Assembly (NCBI RefSeq): GCF_003259365.1
Contig: NZ_QLLY01000001.1
Span: forward strand, 1 to 64,000
Length of the DNA: 64,000 bases
Direction: 5' to 3'
DNA from: Streptomyces sp. PsTaAH-137
GTDB lineage: Bacteria; Actinomycetota; Actinomycetes; Streptomycetales; Streptomycetaceae
In this document: positions 25,492-34,281 of the stretch, one piece after another
Numbering within the stretch: the first letter of the stretch is position 1
How the letters are laid out: each line of letters starts with the position of its first letter
Made by a program: the position numbers and the translations under genes
Notes under the pieces: generated by a model
Seen by the model: the letters and a program-made list of their open reading frames with translations, nothing else
The model's database searches: none
Told to the model about the DNA's origin: nothing

Positions 25492-26229
25492 TCAGATCGC
25501 CAGGCGCGCCGCGATGCCGTCGAGGACGGCGTCCAGGCCGGCCTCGAACTGCCACTGCGGGTCGTCCTTGCGCTCGGCCTCGGTGATGTAGCGCGCGTAC
25601 ATCGGGTACCGGCCGGTGGTCATGAGCCAGGCCATCTGCGAGGCCAGCCCGGCGCGGGCCTCCTCGCGGTTGGACCAGCCGCGCACGCGCAGCATCTGCG
25701 TCAGTCCGATCTCCGAGTCCACCGCGCCGTGCACATAGGACATGAGGGTGTTGTAGACCGCCATGGTGTCGTCGGCGTCGAGGCCGAGGCCGTCGAGCGC
25801 GGCCAGTCCGGCCTCGGTCACGGCCAGCTGGTTCGGGGTCGGCGCGCACCAGGTCGCCCGCGTCACCCACGAGTGCCGCAACAGGACCTCCCTTATGCGC
25901 AGGGCGACCGACCGCAGACTCGTGCGCCAGTCGTCCTTGCCGTCGGGCAGCTCCAGCTCCGCGTAGACGAAGTCGACCATCAGCTCCAGGAGTTCGTCCT
26001 TGCCGGTGACGTAGCGGTACGCGGCCATGGGGGCGACGCCGAGCTCGGTGGCGAGGCGTCGCATGGTGACCGCGTCGAGTCCCTCCGCGTCCGCGACGGC
26101 GACCGCGGTCCGCGCGATCCGCAGGGGGGCCAGGACGGTGCGAGGGGTGGGCGCCGGTCGTTCGAGACGCTCCCACACGGAGACGCGGTCCTTGCCCTCG
26201 CTCGCTGCTTGTCTCTCCCGGGCGGTCAT
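25492..26229 (-). CDS. TetR-family regulator with TetR-class C-terminal domain
   Basis: A 245-residue repressor. The helix-turn-helix lies at about 50-80 (VTMRRLATELGVAPMAAYRYV, with the GVAPMAAYRYV recognition part). The C-terminal half resembles the tetracycline-repressor ligand domain (TetR_C), so an aromatic or polyketide ligand is plausible. ATG at 26229. It is divergent from the FMN reductase-MFS-OYE genes and shares with them a 116-base region carrying three related GTAC-containing sites. Most likely it represses those genes and itself until an inducer, possibly the angucycline or a quinone, is present. Confidence 0.88.
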   Translation of the reverse strand: MTARERQAASEGKDRVSVWERLERPAPTPRTVLAPLRIARTAVAVADAEGLDAVTMRRLATELGVAPMAAYRYVTGKDELLELMVDFVYAELELPDGKDDWRTSLRSVALRIREVLLRHSWVTRATWCAPTPNQLAVTEAGLAALDGLGLDADDTMAVYNTLMSYVHGAVDSEIGLTQMLRVRGWSNREEARAGLASQMAWLMTTGRYPMYARYITEAERKDDPQWQFEAGLDAVLDGIAARLAI

Positions 26230-26258
26230 CGCTTCGGTTCCTTCCGACGGACAGTGCT

Positions 26259-26330
26259 GCGTACATCGTATCAGGAGTAGACAGCGTACGCGCCGATGTG
26301 TACGTTGTACGAGAAGGATACGGCGTACAC
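26259..26330. promoter_or_regulatory. Divergent promoter/operator region with three related 14-base sites
   Basis: GCGTACATCGTATC at 26259-26272, GTGTACGTTGTACG at 26298-26311, and on the opposite strand GTGTACGCCGTATC (26317-26330) share 10-11 of 14 bases, a pattern expected for TetR-family operators. TGTGTACG (26297) and CGTACACA (26324) also form an 8-base inverted repeat. The cluster lies between the tetR start and the FMN reductase start. Confidence 0.65.
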
Positions 26331-26345
26331 AACCGAGGAGTCCCC

Positions 26346-26945
26346 ATGGCCGACGCGACTGACGACGCCCTCCGCATCGCGGTGATCATCGGCAGTACCC
26401 GGGACGGGCGGTTCGGCCCGTTCGTCGCGGAGTGGATCGCCGGGCACATCGCCGAGCGCGAGGACATGGAGGCCGACCTGATCGACCTGGTCGACACACC
26501 CCTGCCCACCGTCTTCCCGGCGTTCGGTCAGCCCCCCAGCGACGAGGTCGTGTCCCTGCTCGGCGCGGTCACCCCGCGGCTGGCCGGTGCCGACGCCTTC
26601 GTGATCGTCACCCCCGAGTACAACCACAGCTTCCCCGCGCCCCTGAAGAACGCCATCGACTGGCACAACGAGCAGTGGCACGCCAAGCCGGTCGGCTTCG
26701 TCTCCTACGGCGGGATCTCCGGTGGCCTGCGCGCCGTCGAACAGCTCCGTGTCGTCCTCGCGGAGGTGCACGCGGTCACGATCCGCAACACCGTCAGCTT
26801 CCACAACTACGGCGAGGTCTTCGGCCCCGACGGCAAGCCGAGCGACCCCGCGAGCGACGTCGCGGCCAAGGCCATGCTCGACCAGCTCACCTGGTGGGGG
26901 CAGGCCCTTCGTGCGGCACGGCAGACCCGCCCGTACGCCGTCTGA
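26346..26945 (+). CDS. NADPH-dependent FMN reductase family protein
   Basis: A 199-residue flavodoxin-fold reductase. The FMN phosphate loop is GSTRDGRFGP (16-25), the second signature is TPEYNHSFPAPLKNAIDW, and SYGGISGGLRAVEQLR follows, matching the NADPH-dependent FMN reductase / azo-quinone reductase family. It could reduce quinones two electrons at a time or supply reduced flavin to an oxygenase. ATG at 26346 follows GAGGAG. It is the first gene of a plus-strand run with the MFS pump (31 bases later) and the OYE, divergent from tetR. Confidence 0.88.
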   Translation: MADATDDALRIAVIIGSTRDGRFGPFVAEWIAGHIAEREDMEADLIDLVDTPLPTVFPAFGQPPSDEVVSLLGAVTPRLAGADAFVIVTPEYNHSFPAPLKNAIDWHNEQWHAKPVGFVSYGGISGGLRAVEQLRVVLAEVHAVTIRNTVSFHNYGEVFGPDGKPSDPASDVAAKAMLDQLTWWGQALRAARQTRPYAV

Positions 26946-26976
26946 CATCCCTCCACTCGTGCCCTGGGGGGCAACG

Positions 26977-28563
26977 ATGAACGACCCCGCAATCGACACT
27001 CCCACGCCCGACCGGCCGGGCCTGCCCCGCCTCGGCGTCTTCGGGCTGATGCTCAGCATCTTCCTGGCGACGCTCGACGGACAGCTCGTCAGCACGGCGC
27101 TCCCCACGATCGTCGGTGACCTCGGCGGCCTCGAACACTTCTCCTGGGCGGTGACCGCCTACCTGCTCACCATGGCCGCGTCCACCCCCGTCTGGGGCAA
27201 GCTCGGGGACCTGTACGGACGTAAGGGCGCCTGCCTGAGTTCCGTGACGCTGTTCCTGGTCGGCACGGTCCTGTGCGGCCTGGCGCAGAGCATGGGGCAG
27301 CTCATCGCCTTCCGCGGTCTCCAGGGCCTCGGCGCGGGCGGACTGATGGTCGGCGCGCTCTCGGTCATCGGCGTGGTGGTGCCCGCGCGGGACCGCGGCC
27401 GCATCCAGTCGATGGTGGGCGTCATGATGCCCGTCGCCTTCGTCGGCGGCCCCCTGCTCGGCGGTTTCATCACCGACTACATGAGCTGGCGCTGGGCCTT
27501 CTACGTCAACGTGCCCGTCGGCGTGGCCGCGCTGCTGGCGATCACCCGGGGCGTCCGGCTGCCGGCCGCCCGGGTCACGGGCCGCATCGACTGGCTCGGC
27601 ACGGCCCTGCTCACCACCGGCATCCTGGCCCTCACCCTGCTGGCCGGGTGGGCGGGCACCACCTACGCCTGGACGTCCTGGCAGATCGCCGTGCTCGCCG
27701 TGGTCGTGGTGCTCGCCCTGGCCTGGTTCGTACGCGTGGAACTGCGCGCCGCCGAACCGGTCACGCCGCCCAGGCTGTTCGCCCGCCGGGACTTCACCCT
27801 CGCCCAGATCCTCAGCTTCCTGGCTGGCGCCGTCCTCTTCTCCGTCGTCAACTACCTCCCGCAGTACATGCAGTTCGTCCAGGGTTCGTCGTCCACGGCC
27901 AGTGGCCTGCTCATCCTGCCGCTCATGTTCGGCATGCTGACGGCCCAGTTGACCACCGGGCGGCTGATGGACCGCGGCGGCATGGACCGCGTCGTGGCGC
28001 TCGCCGGTGGCGGCACCGCCCTCGCAGGCGCGCTGCTCCTCCTCCTGCTCGGCACCGACACCCCGCTCGCCGCGGCCTCCGCGTACACCCTGGTCATCGG
28101 GGTGGGGATCGGCGCGCTGATCCAGGCCACCGTGGTCGCCACCATGAACAACGCGGACCCGCGGGACATGGGCGCGGCCACCGGCACGGTCACTCTGGTG
28201 CGCACCATCGGCGGCTCCCTCGGTGTCGCCCTGCTCGGTGCCCTGCAGAGCAGCCGCATGAGCGAGGTGCTGACCGAGCGGCTCGGCTCCGCCGCACAGC
28301 AACGGCTCACCGCGGGCGGCGCGCTGACCCCGGCACAGATGAAGGACATGACGACCGCCACGCGCGACGCGGTCAAGGACGCCGTCAGCAGCGGGCTGCA
28401 CGGGGTGCTCCTGGGCGCGGCGGTCGTCTCCGCGCTTGCGTTCGGCACGGCGTGGTTCGTCCGCGCGACGCCGCCCCTGATCCCGGCCCCCGCGGGACCG
28501 CCGGACATCGGGACCGAAGCCGAGGCCGGGAAGGACTCCGCCCGGACCTCCTCGGGGGACTGA
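26977..28563 (+). CDS. MFS drug exporter, DHA2 (EmrB/QacA) type, 14-TM
   Basis: A 528-residue proton-driven efflux pump. Helix 1 contains SIFLATLDGQLVSTALPTI (motif D1), followed by WAVTAYLLTMAAS and the loop GKLGDLYGRKG (motif A). FRGLQGLGAGGLM and GPLLGGFITD (motif C) are clear. Fourteen hydrophobic segments fit DHA2. ATG at 26977 after GGGGGGCAAC. Being under the TetR gene and next to the angucycline cluster, it may be a second exporter or a self-resistance pump, but this family is common and substrate is unknown. Confidence 0.88.
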   Translation: MNDPAIDTPTPDRPGLPRLGVFGLMLSIFLATLDGQLVSTALPTIVGDLGGLEHFSWAVTAYLLTMAASTPVWGKLGDLYGRKGACLSSVTLFLVGTVLCGLAQSMGQLIAFRGLQGLGAGGLMVGALSVIGVVVPARDRGRIQSMVGVMMPVAFVGGPLLGGFITDYMSWRWAFYVNVPVGVAALLAITRGVRLPAARVTGRIDWLGTALLTTGILALTLLAGWAGTTYAWTSWQIAVLAVVVVLALAWFVRVELRAAEPVTPPRLFARRDFTLAQILSFLAGAVLFSVVNYLPQYMQFVQGSSSTASGLLILPLMFGMLTAQLTTGRLMDRGGMDRVVALAGGGTALAGALLLLLLGTDTPLAAASAYTLVIGVGIGALIQATVVATMNNADPRDMGAATGTVTLVRTIGGSLGVALLGALQSSRMSEVLTERLGSAAQQRLTAGGALTPAQMKDMTTATRDAVKDAVSSGLHGVLLGAAVVSALAFGTAWFVRATPPLIPAPAGPPDIGTEAEAGKDSARTSSGD

Positions 28564-28666
28564 GCGCGGCCCCGCTCCGCCTCACCCCCGGCCCACCCAG
28601 ACAGCCGGGCGCACGGACACATCCCCCGTCGCCGTGCGTTCGGCCCCTATCCGAAGGCGAACACCG

Positions 28667-29785
28667 ATGCCCAAGTACTCCGTCGAACGTGCCCGGGACG
28701 TCCTGGACCGCCCGTTCTCCCTGGGAGGTCTCACCCTGCCCAACCGGGTCGTGATGGCCCCGATGACCCGCGAGTTCTCGCCCGGCGGAGTGCCGGGCGA
28801 GGACGTGGCGCGGTACTACGCCCGACGGGCGGCCGGCGGGGTCGGCCTGATCATCACCGAGGGCACCTACGTCGGCCACGACTCGGCGGGCAGCAGCGCC
28901 CGCGTCCCCCGGTTCCACGGCGACGAGGCGCTCGCCGGCTGGGCGGCCGTGGCCGAGGCCGTCCATGAGGCGGGCGGCCGGATCATGCCGCAGCTCTGGC
29001 ACGTCGGCATGGAGCGCGCGGCGGGCGCTCCGCCGGTCCCCGACGCCCCGCGGGTGGGCCCCTCCGGCATCGCCCTGGACGGCTCGCAGTCGGGCAAGGA
29101 GATGAACCAGGCGGACATCGACAACGTCGTCGCCGCCTACGCCACGGCCGCGGCGGCCGCCGAGTCGCTGGGCTTCGACGGCATCGAGATCCACGCCGGG
29201 CACGGCTATCTCATCGACCAGTTCCTGTGGGCATTCACCAACCGGCGCACCGACGCCTACGGCGGTGACATCGTCGGCCGCACCCGGTTCGCCGCCCAGA
29301 TCGTGGCCGCTTGCCGGGAGAGCGTCTCCGAGGACTTCCCGATCTCGTTCCGGTTCTCCCAGTGGAAGCTGAACCACTACCAGGCGCGGGTCGCCGAGAC
29401 CCCCCAGGAACTGGAGACCATGCTCGGGCTCCTGGTCGACGCGGGCGTCGACGCCTTCCACTGCTCCACCCGGCGCTTCCACCTGCCCGAGTTCGAGGGG
29501 TCCGACCTCAACCTCGCGGGCTGGGCGAAGAAGCTCTCCGGCAAGCCCGCCATCAGCGTCGGCTCGGTGGGCCTCAGCAACGAGTTCCTGGAGGTCTTCC
29601 AGGGCGCGCAGGCCACGGTCACCGACATCGGTGAGCTGCTCGACCGCATGGAGCGCGACGAGTTCGACCTCGTGGCGGTCGGCCGGGCCCTGCTCGGGGA
29701 CTCCGAATGGCTGCGGAAGGTCCTCGCCGGACAGGTCGGCGAACTCACCCCGTTCGACCGGGCCCTGATCGGCAGCCTCCACTGA
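28667..29785 (+). CDS. Old yellow enzyme family NADH:flavin oxidoreductase
   Basis: A 372-residue TIM-barrel FMN enzyme. NRVVMAPMTREF (26-37) is the FMN-binding start, QLWHVGMER the ligand-binding strand, GFDGIEIHAGHGYLIDQFLW carries the H-G-H substrate pair, and NRRTDAYGG is the family block. OYEs reduce activated C=C bonds of enones and quinones. ATG at 28667 is preferred to an upstream in-frame start. It follows the MFS gene by 103 bases without a visible terminator, so it may be the third gene of the TetR-controlled run. It may detoxify quinones or tailor the polyketide. Confidence 0.88.
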   Translation: MPKYSVERARDVLDRPFSLGGLTLPNRVVMAPMTREFSPGGVPGEDVARYYARRAAGGVGLIITEGTYVGHDSAGSSARVPRFHGDEALAGWAAVAEAVHEAGGRIMPQLWHVGMERAAGAPPVPDAPRVGPSGIALDGSQSGKEMNQADIDNVVAAYATAAAAAESLGFDGIEIHAGHGYLIDQFLWAFTNRRTDAYGGDIVGRTRFAAQIVAACRESVSEDFPISFRFSQWKLNHYQARVAETPQELETMLGLLVDAGVDAFHCSTRRFHLPEFEGSDLNLAGWAKKLSGKPAISVGSVGLSNEFLEVFQGAQATVTDIGELLDRMERDEFDLVAVGRALLGDSEWLRKVLAGQVGELTPFDRALIGSLH

Positions 29786-29809
29786 GCCCGGTGGCCCGCC
29801 GACCCGGGA

Positions 29810-30865
29810 TCACATGAGCGTCAGTTGAGTCGGCTCGGCGGGCCGGGGCGCGCCGAGCCGCTCGGGGGCGCGCGGCGCGCGGAACCCGGCCGCCTGCGAA
29901 GGCCCGATGCCGAACTCCTCGGCCAGTTCGTGCACCTGCCGGGTCACGCGCCGCTGGTACCACTTCGGCGCGTAGGAGCCCTCCGCGTACAGCCGCTCGT
30001 AACGCCGTACGAGATGCGGGTGCCGCTGCCCCAGCCACGCCATGAACCACTCCCGCGCCCCGGGCCGCAGATGCAGTACGAGCGGGGTGACGGAGGTGGC
30101 GCCGGCCCGGGCGATCGCCCGCACGGTGGCCCGCAGCTGGTCCGGGTGGTCGCCGAGGAACGGGATCACCGGTGCCATCAGCACCCCGCACCCGATCCCG
30201 GCGTCCGTGAGGGCGCGTACGACATCGAGCCGGCGCTCGGGAGCGGGCGTGCCCGGCTCCACGGTCCGCCACAACTCCTGGTCCACGAAGCCGACCGAGA
30301 CCGAGATTCCGACATCGGTCACCTCGGCCGCCTGCCGCAGGAGCGGCAGATCGCGCAGGATCAGCGTGCCCTTCGTCAGGATGCTGAACGGGTTCGCGTA
30401 GTCCCGCAGCGCCTCCAGGATCCCGGGCATCAGCCGGTACCGGCCCTCGGCCCGCTGGTAGCAGTCGACGTTCGTGCCCATCGCGATGTGCTCGCCGTGC
30501 CAGCCGCGCGAGCCGAGATGGCGGCGCAGCAGCTCCGGCGCGTTCACCTTCACCACGATCTGGCTGTCGAAGCCGAGCCCGGTGTCCAGGTCCAGATAGC
30601 TGTGCGTGTTGCGCGCGAAGCAGTAGACGCAGGCGTGGGTGCAGCCCCGGTACGGATTGACGGTCCACTCGAACGGCATCCGGGACGCGCCCGGCACCCG
30701 GTTCACGATGGACCGGGCCCGGATCTCGTGGAACGTCACCCCGCTGAATTCCGGGGTGTCGACGGTACGGGTCACGACCGCGTCCGCGCCGAAGAGCGCG
30801 GCGTCCGCGGCCCGCCCGTGGTCCATGGGCTCGTCCCTGAGTCCGGTGAGGTTCTCCCAGCGCAT
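29810..30865 (-). CDS. Radical SAM protein, Rv2578c / SplB-like family
   Basis: A 351-residue radical SAM enzyme. Cysteines C75, C79 and C82 in CTHACVYCFARNTH hold the 4Fe-4S cluster. FHEIRARSIVNRVP and WTVNPYRGC precede it as in the mycobacterial Rv2578c family, which is distantly related to spore photoproduct lyase. The C-terminal part has no recognised extra domain. The chemical reaction is not known to me. ATG at 30865 has GAGGAGG upstream. A LexA-like box lies 33 bases upstream of the start, suggesting a DNA-damage role. It converges on the OYE gene. Confidence 0.85.
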   Translation of the reverse strand: MRWENLTGLRDEPMDHGRAADAALFGADAVVTRTVDTPEFSGVTFHEIRARSIVNRVPGASRMPFEWTVNPYRGCTHACVYCFARNTHSYLDLDTGLGFDSQIVVKVNAPELLRRHLGSRGWHGEHIAMGTNVDCYQRAEGRYRLMPGILEALRDYANPFSILTKGTLILRDLPLLRQAAEVTDVGISVSVGFVDQELWRTVEPGTPAPERRLDVVRALTDAGIGCGVLMAPVIPFLGDHPDQLRATVRAIARAGATSVTPLVLHLRPGAREWFMAWLGQRHPHLVRRYERLYAEGSYAPKWYQRRVTRQVHELAEEFGIGPSQAAGFRAPRAPERLGAPRPAEPTQLTLM

Positions 30866-30897
30866 GACGCCTCCTCGGTAGCACTGGCCACAGAATA

Positions 30898-30909
30898 GAA
30901 CACATGTTC
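30898..30909 (-). promoter_or_regulatory. Putative LexA (SOS) box
   Basis: GAAC-ACAT-GTTC matches the Gram-positive SOS box GAAC-N4-GTTC exactly. It is 33 bases upstream of the radical SAM ATG and abuts a minus-strand TATTCT (30892-30897) that could be its -10 element. Confidence 0.7.
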
Positions 30910-31011
30910 CCTTGATCGTGCGAACCCCGATTTTGGCGGCTGGCGGGCGGGGTGGTTGGCTTGGCACCACTCGTGCAGGACCCGGAAGAACCAAGTGCTG
31001 GAGGAAGAGTC

Positions 31012-31455
31012 ATGGCGCAGGTCGAGGCCACCACGGAGCGGGTCGTCACCGCGAAGCCGGACGATGTGTTCGACGCCCTCGCCGACTACAGCGGCACCCG
31101 TCAGAAGCTGCTCCCCGAGCACTTCAGCGAGTACGAGGTGCAGGAGGGCGGCGACGGCGCGGGCACGGTCGTGCACTGGAAGCTCCAGGCCACCAGCAAG
31201 CGCGTCCGCGACTGCCTGCTCGACGTGAGCGAGCCGACCGAGGGTGAGCTCGTGGAGAAGGACCGGAACTCGTCGATGGTGACGACCTGGCGCGTCACCC
31301 CGGCCGGCGAGGGCAGGTCCCGCGTCGCCGTCTCGACGGTGTGGAACGGCGCGGGCGGCATCGGCGGCTTCTTCGAGAAGACCTTCGCCCCCAAGGGACT
31401 CGGCCGCATCTACGACGCCCTGCTCGCCAACCTGGCCGCCGAGGTCGAGAAGTAA
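31012..31455 (+). CDS. SRPBCC (polyketide cyclase/dehydrase-like) family protein
   Basis: A 147-residue single-domain START/Bet v1 fold protein of the kind annotated as SRPBCC family or polyketide cyclase 2. It starts MAQVEATTERVVTAKPDDVFDA-like with the typical VTAKPDDVFDALADYS strand-helix, and ends with RIYDALLANLAAEVEK. ATG at 31012 follows GGAGGAAGAG. It is unlikely to belong to the angucycline pathway because it lies outside the cluster and on the other strand; this family binds hydrophobic ligands and its role is unknown. It is divergent from the radical SAM gene. Confidence 0.8.
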   Translation: MAQVEATTERVVTAKPDDVFDALADYSGTRQKLLPEHFSEYEVQEGGDGAGTVVHWKLQATSKRVRDCLLDVSEPTEGELVEKDRNSSMVTTWRVTPAGEGRSRVAVSTVWNGAGGIGGFFEKTFAPKGLGRIYDALLANLAAEVEK

Positions 31456-31670
31456 CCCACCCGCTCACGCACCCGTCGCGGCGGGCACGTGCATGTGTGT
31501 GCGGTGCTCACCGATTCGAGTGGTTCTCGTTTCGCGCCGGTTGTACGCCGTAGGGCTCCGACCGGCGCATACGTCCTTCAAGTCCGTCTGAACAGCGATT
31601 CGTCGCGCTTGCTCCCCGTTGTCGCGCAATGCGAGAAATGGGCGCGCAAGAGTGACGAGGGGAGCTGCAG

Positions 31671-34100
31671 GTGGGCACGACGACGCTGGTGACCGAGGCG
31701 GCCGGGGAGCGGCGCGCCGCCCCCGAGCCGCCGGTGACCGATCTCCCGGCGGAGCCTCAACCGGCGGCGGCCGCACCGCAGTTGCCCGCCCACGGTCTCA
31801 GCCCGAGCCGCGTGCGCATGGTCTTCGTCGGACTGATGCTGGCGCTGCTGCTCGCCGCCCTCGACCAGATGATCGTCGCCACCGCGCTGCCGAAGATCGT
31901 CGGCGAGCTGCACGGCCTCGACAAGATGTCCTGGGCGATCACCGCCTACCTGCTGACGTCCACCATCGGCCTGCCGATCTACGGAAAGCTCGGCGACCTC
32001 TTCGGCCGCAAGGGCGTCTTCCAGTTCGCCATCGCCGTCTTCGTCATCGGCTCCGCGCTCGCGGGCCGCGCGCAGAACATGGACCAGCTCATCGCGTACC
32101 GCGCCCTCCAGGGCGTCGGCGCGGGCGGTCTCATGATCGGCGTCCAGGCGATCATGGGCGACATCGTGCCGCCGCGCGAACGCGGGCGCTACATGGGCCT
32201 GATCGGCGCCGCGTTCGGCCTCGCCTCGGTCGCGGGCCCGCTGCTCGGCGGCTACTTCACCGACCACCTCTCCTGGCGCTGGTGCTTCTACATCAACGTC
32301 CCCTTCGGTCTCGTCACCCTCGCCGTGACGGCCGTGGTCCTCAAGCTGCCCAAGCCCACGAAGCGGGGACGCCTCGACGTCCTCGGCGCGCTGCTGCTCG
32401 CCGCCGCGTCGACCTGCCTGGTGCTGCTGACCAGTTGGGGCGGCACGGAGTACGCGTGGGGCGACAAGGTCATCATCGGGCTCGGCGCCGGGGCCGTCGT
32501 GTCGTGCGCGCTGTTCGTCGTCGCCGAGAAGTACGCGGCCGAACCGCTGATCCCGCTGCGGCTGTTCCGCGACTCGGTCTTCAACCTCAGCGGGCTGGTC
32601 GGCATGGTCGTCGGCGTCGCGCTCTTCGGCGCGGCCAGCTACCTGCCGACCTTCCTGCAGATGGTCGACGGCGCCACCGCCACCGAGTCCGGCCTGCTGA
32701 TGCTCCCGATGATGGGCGGCGTCGTCGGCGCCTCGATCATCTCGGGACAGCTCATCAGCCACACCGGCCGCTACAAGATCTACCCGATCCTCGGCGGCGC
32801 CCTGTCGACCCTCGGCATGTTCCTGCTGTCCCGTCTCGAGGTCGACACCCCGCGCCTGGAGTACAGCGTCTACATGGCCGTGCTCGGCGCCGGGATCGGC
32901 CTCATCATGCCGGTGCTCGTGCTCGCCGTGCAGAACTCGGTCCGCGCGTCCGACCTCGGCACGGCGACCAGCGCCAACAACTACTTCCGGCAGATCGGCG
33001 GCAGCGTCGGCGCCGCGATCTTCGGCACCCTCTTCGCCAACCGGCTCGGCGACGCGCTCGCCGACCGGCTGCCGCGCGGCGGCGACCTGCCCGACGCCGA
33101 GTCCATCACTCCGCAGCTCGTGCACGCGATGCCGCCGGCGCTGCGCACCCCGTACATCGAGGCGTACGCCGACGCGATGCCCCGGATCTTCCTCTACCTG
33201 GTGCCGGTCCTGGTCCTCGGCCTGGTCCTCGCCTTCTTCCTCAAGGAGACCCCGCTGTTGTCCAGTGCCGCTCCCTCCCCGTCCCCGCAGCCCGTCGTCC
33301 CGGCCGCCGTTCCCGCGCAGGAGCGGCCCCTGGCGCACGCCGCCGGTGTCCCGGTGTGCGGCACCGTGCAGCACCCCGACGGCACGGTCGTGCCACGCGC
33401 CGCGCTCACCCTCATCGACGTCGGCGGCACCCAGATCGGGCGCGGCGCGAGCGGTGAGGACGGCCGCTACGCCCTGTCGACGCCCGGCGCCGGGAGCTAC
33501 GTCCTGATCGCGGCGGCGGGCGGCCACCAGCCGCAGGCCGTCACGGTGACCGTCGGCGAGCGGCCCGTCGAGCTCGATGTCGTCCTCGGCGGCGCCGGAC
33601 GTCTCGCGGGCTCCGTCGTCACCGCGGACGGCACGCCCGTCCGGGACGCGACCGTGACCCTGACGAACGTGCACGGCGAGGTCGTCTCCACCACCCGCAG
33701 CGGCCGCGAGGGCGGCTACGTCATCACCGAGCTGGTCGCGGGGGAGTACACGCTGGCCGCCAGCGCCCCCGCGTACCGGCCCGCCGCGCTCCCCGTCACC
33801 GTCATGGCCTCCCGCGAGACCCGGCAGGACGTGGAACTGGCCGGCGGCGCGGTGCTGCGCGGCACGGTGCGCGCGGGTGGCGGGCGTCCGGTGGAGGAGG
33901 CCCGGGTCACCCTGCTCGACGCCGCGGGCAATGTCGTCGACACGCTGACCACGGGCGCCGACGGCACGTTCCGCTTCGTCGACCTCTCGTCCGGCGAGTA
34001 CACGGTCATCGCCGCCGGGTATCCGCCGGTGGCCACGGTTCTCCAGGTCGCCGGCGGCGGCCGCACCGAGCGCGACCTTCAACTCGGCCACGAGGACTAG
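31671..34100 (+). CDS. MFS transporter (DHA2) fused to three C-terminal beta-sandwich repeats
   Basis: An 809-residue protein. Residues 1-45 are a Pro/Ala-rich cytoplasmic start. Residues 47-530 are a 14-TM DHA2 exporter ([50 protein letters not shown]). After a Pro/Ser/Ala linker come three repeats of about 75-80 residues (about 560-640, 640-720, 720-800). Each has a GTV/GSV-x-DG-x-PV start and a Y-x-aromatic ending G(E/S)Y, the pattern of carboxypeptidase-regulatory/CnaB-like domains. GTG at 31671 with GAGGGGAG upstream. An exporter with beta-sandwich tail domains is unusual; they may bind substrate, wall or other proteins. The 215 bases upstream show no recognised element. Confidence 0.87.
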   Translation: MGTTTLVTEAAGERRAAPEPPVTDLPAEPQPAAAAPQLPAHGLSPSRVRMVFVGLMLALLLAALDQMIVATALPKIVGELHGLDKMSWAITAYLLTSTIGLPIYGKLGDLFGRKGVFQFAIAVFVIGSALAGRAQNMDQLIAYRALQGVGAGGLMIGVQAIMGDIVPPRERGRYMGLIGAAFGLASVAGPLLGGYFTDHLSWRWCFYINVPFGLVTLAVTAVVLKLPKPTKRGRLDVLGALLLAAASTCLVLLTSWGGTEYAWGDKVIIGLGAGAVVSCALFVVAEKYAAEPLIPLRLFRDSVFNLSGLVGMVVGVALFGAASYLPTFLQMVDGATATESGLLMLPMMGGVVGASIISGQLISHTGRYKIYPILGGALSTLGMFLLSRLEVDTPRLEYSVYMAVLGAGIGLIMPVLVLAVQNSVRASDLGTATSANNYFRQIGGSVGAAIFGTLFANRLGDALADRLPRGGDLPDAESITPQLVHAMPPALRTPYIEAYADAMPRIFLYLVPVLVLGLVLAFFLKETPLLSSAAPSPSPQPVVPAAVPAQERPLAHAAGVPVCGTVQHPDGTVVPRAALTLIDVGGTQIGRGASGEDGRYALSTPGAGSYVLIAAAGGHQPQAVTVTVGERPVELDVVLGGAGRLAGSVVTADGTPVRDATVTLTNVHGEVVSTTRSGREGGYVITELVAGEYTLAASAPAYRPAALPVTVMASRETRQDVELAGGAVLRGTVRAGGGRPVEEARVTLLDAAGNVVDTLTTGADGTFRFVDLSSGEYTVIAAGYPPVATVLQVAGGGRTERDLQLGHED

Positions 34101-34168
34101 CGCCCCGTCAGGGGCGCGGGGCTGTATCGATGTGCGGCTCCGCCGCGTGGGCGCGACCAGCCACGACG
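34101..34168. repeat. Streptomycete intergenic repeat
   Basis: The stretch ggggcgcggggctgtatcga, then gcggctccgccgcgtgggcg, then accagccacg is of a type I recall seeing many times between genes in Streptomyces genomes. It is non-coding and lies between the MFS stop and the terminator hairpin. Confidence 0.5.
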
Positions 34169-34220
34169 AAAGCCGCGGACGCATCTGCTCGGTTCATGAG
34201 CAGACGCGTCCGCGGCTTTT
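34169..34220 (+). terminator. Intrinsic terminator after the MFS-repeat gene
   Basis: Stem of about 20 bp (34170-34190 with 34198-34218; one bulged base) around a 7-base loop, followed by TTTT. It separates the MFS gene from the iron-box promoter. Confidence 0.85.
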
Positions 34221-34237
34221 CGGTAGCCGGTGATAGT

Positions 34238-34256
34238 TTAGGTGAGGCTAAGCTAA
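34238..34256 (+). promoter_or_regulatory. Iron box (DmdR/IdeR-like operator)
   Basis: TTAGGTGAGGCTAAGCTAA, 19 bases, differs at two positions from the actinobacterial iron box TTAGGTTAGGCTAACCTAA. It lies 26 bases before the esterase start, so the gene should be repressed in iron-rich cells. Confidence 0.85.
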
Positions 34257-34281
34257 GTTGTGCGGAAGGTGGTACGGGAGA

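Noticed and set aside
31012..31455. SRPBCC protein as an extra angucycline cyclase
   Set aside because: It is 7 kb from the cluster, on the other strand, next to unrelated genes, and the cluster already has both cyclases.
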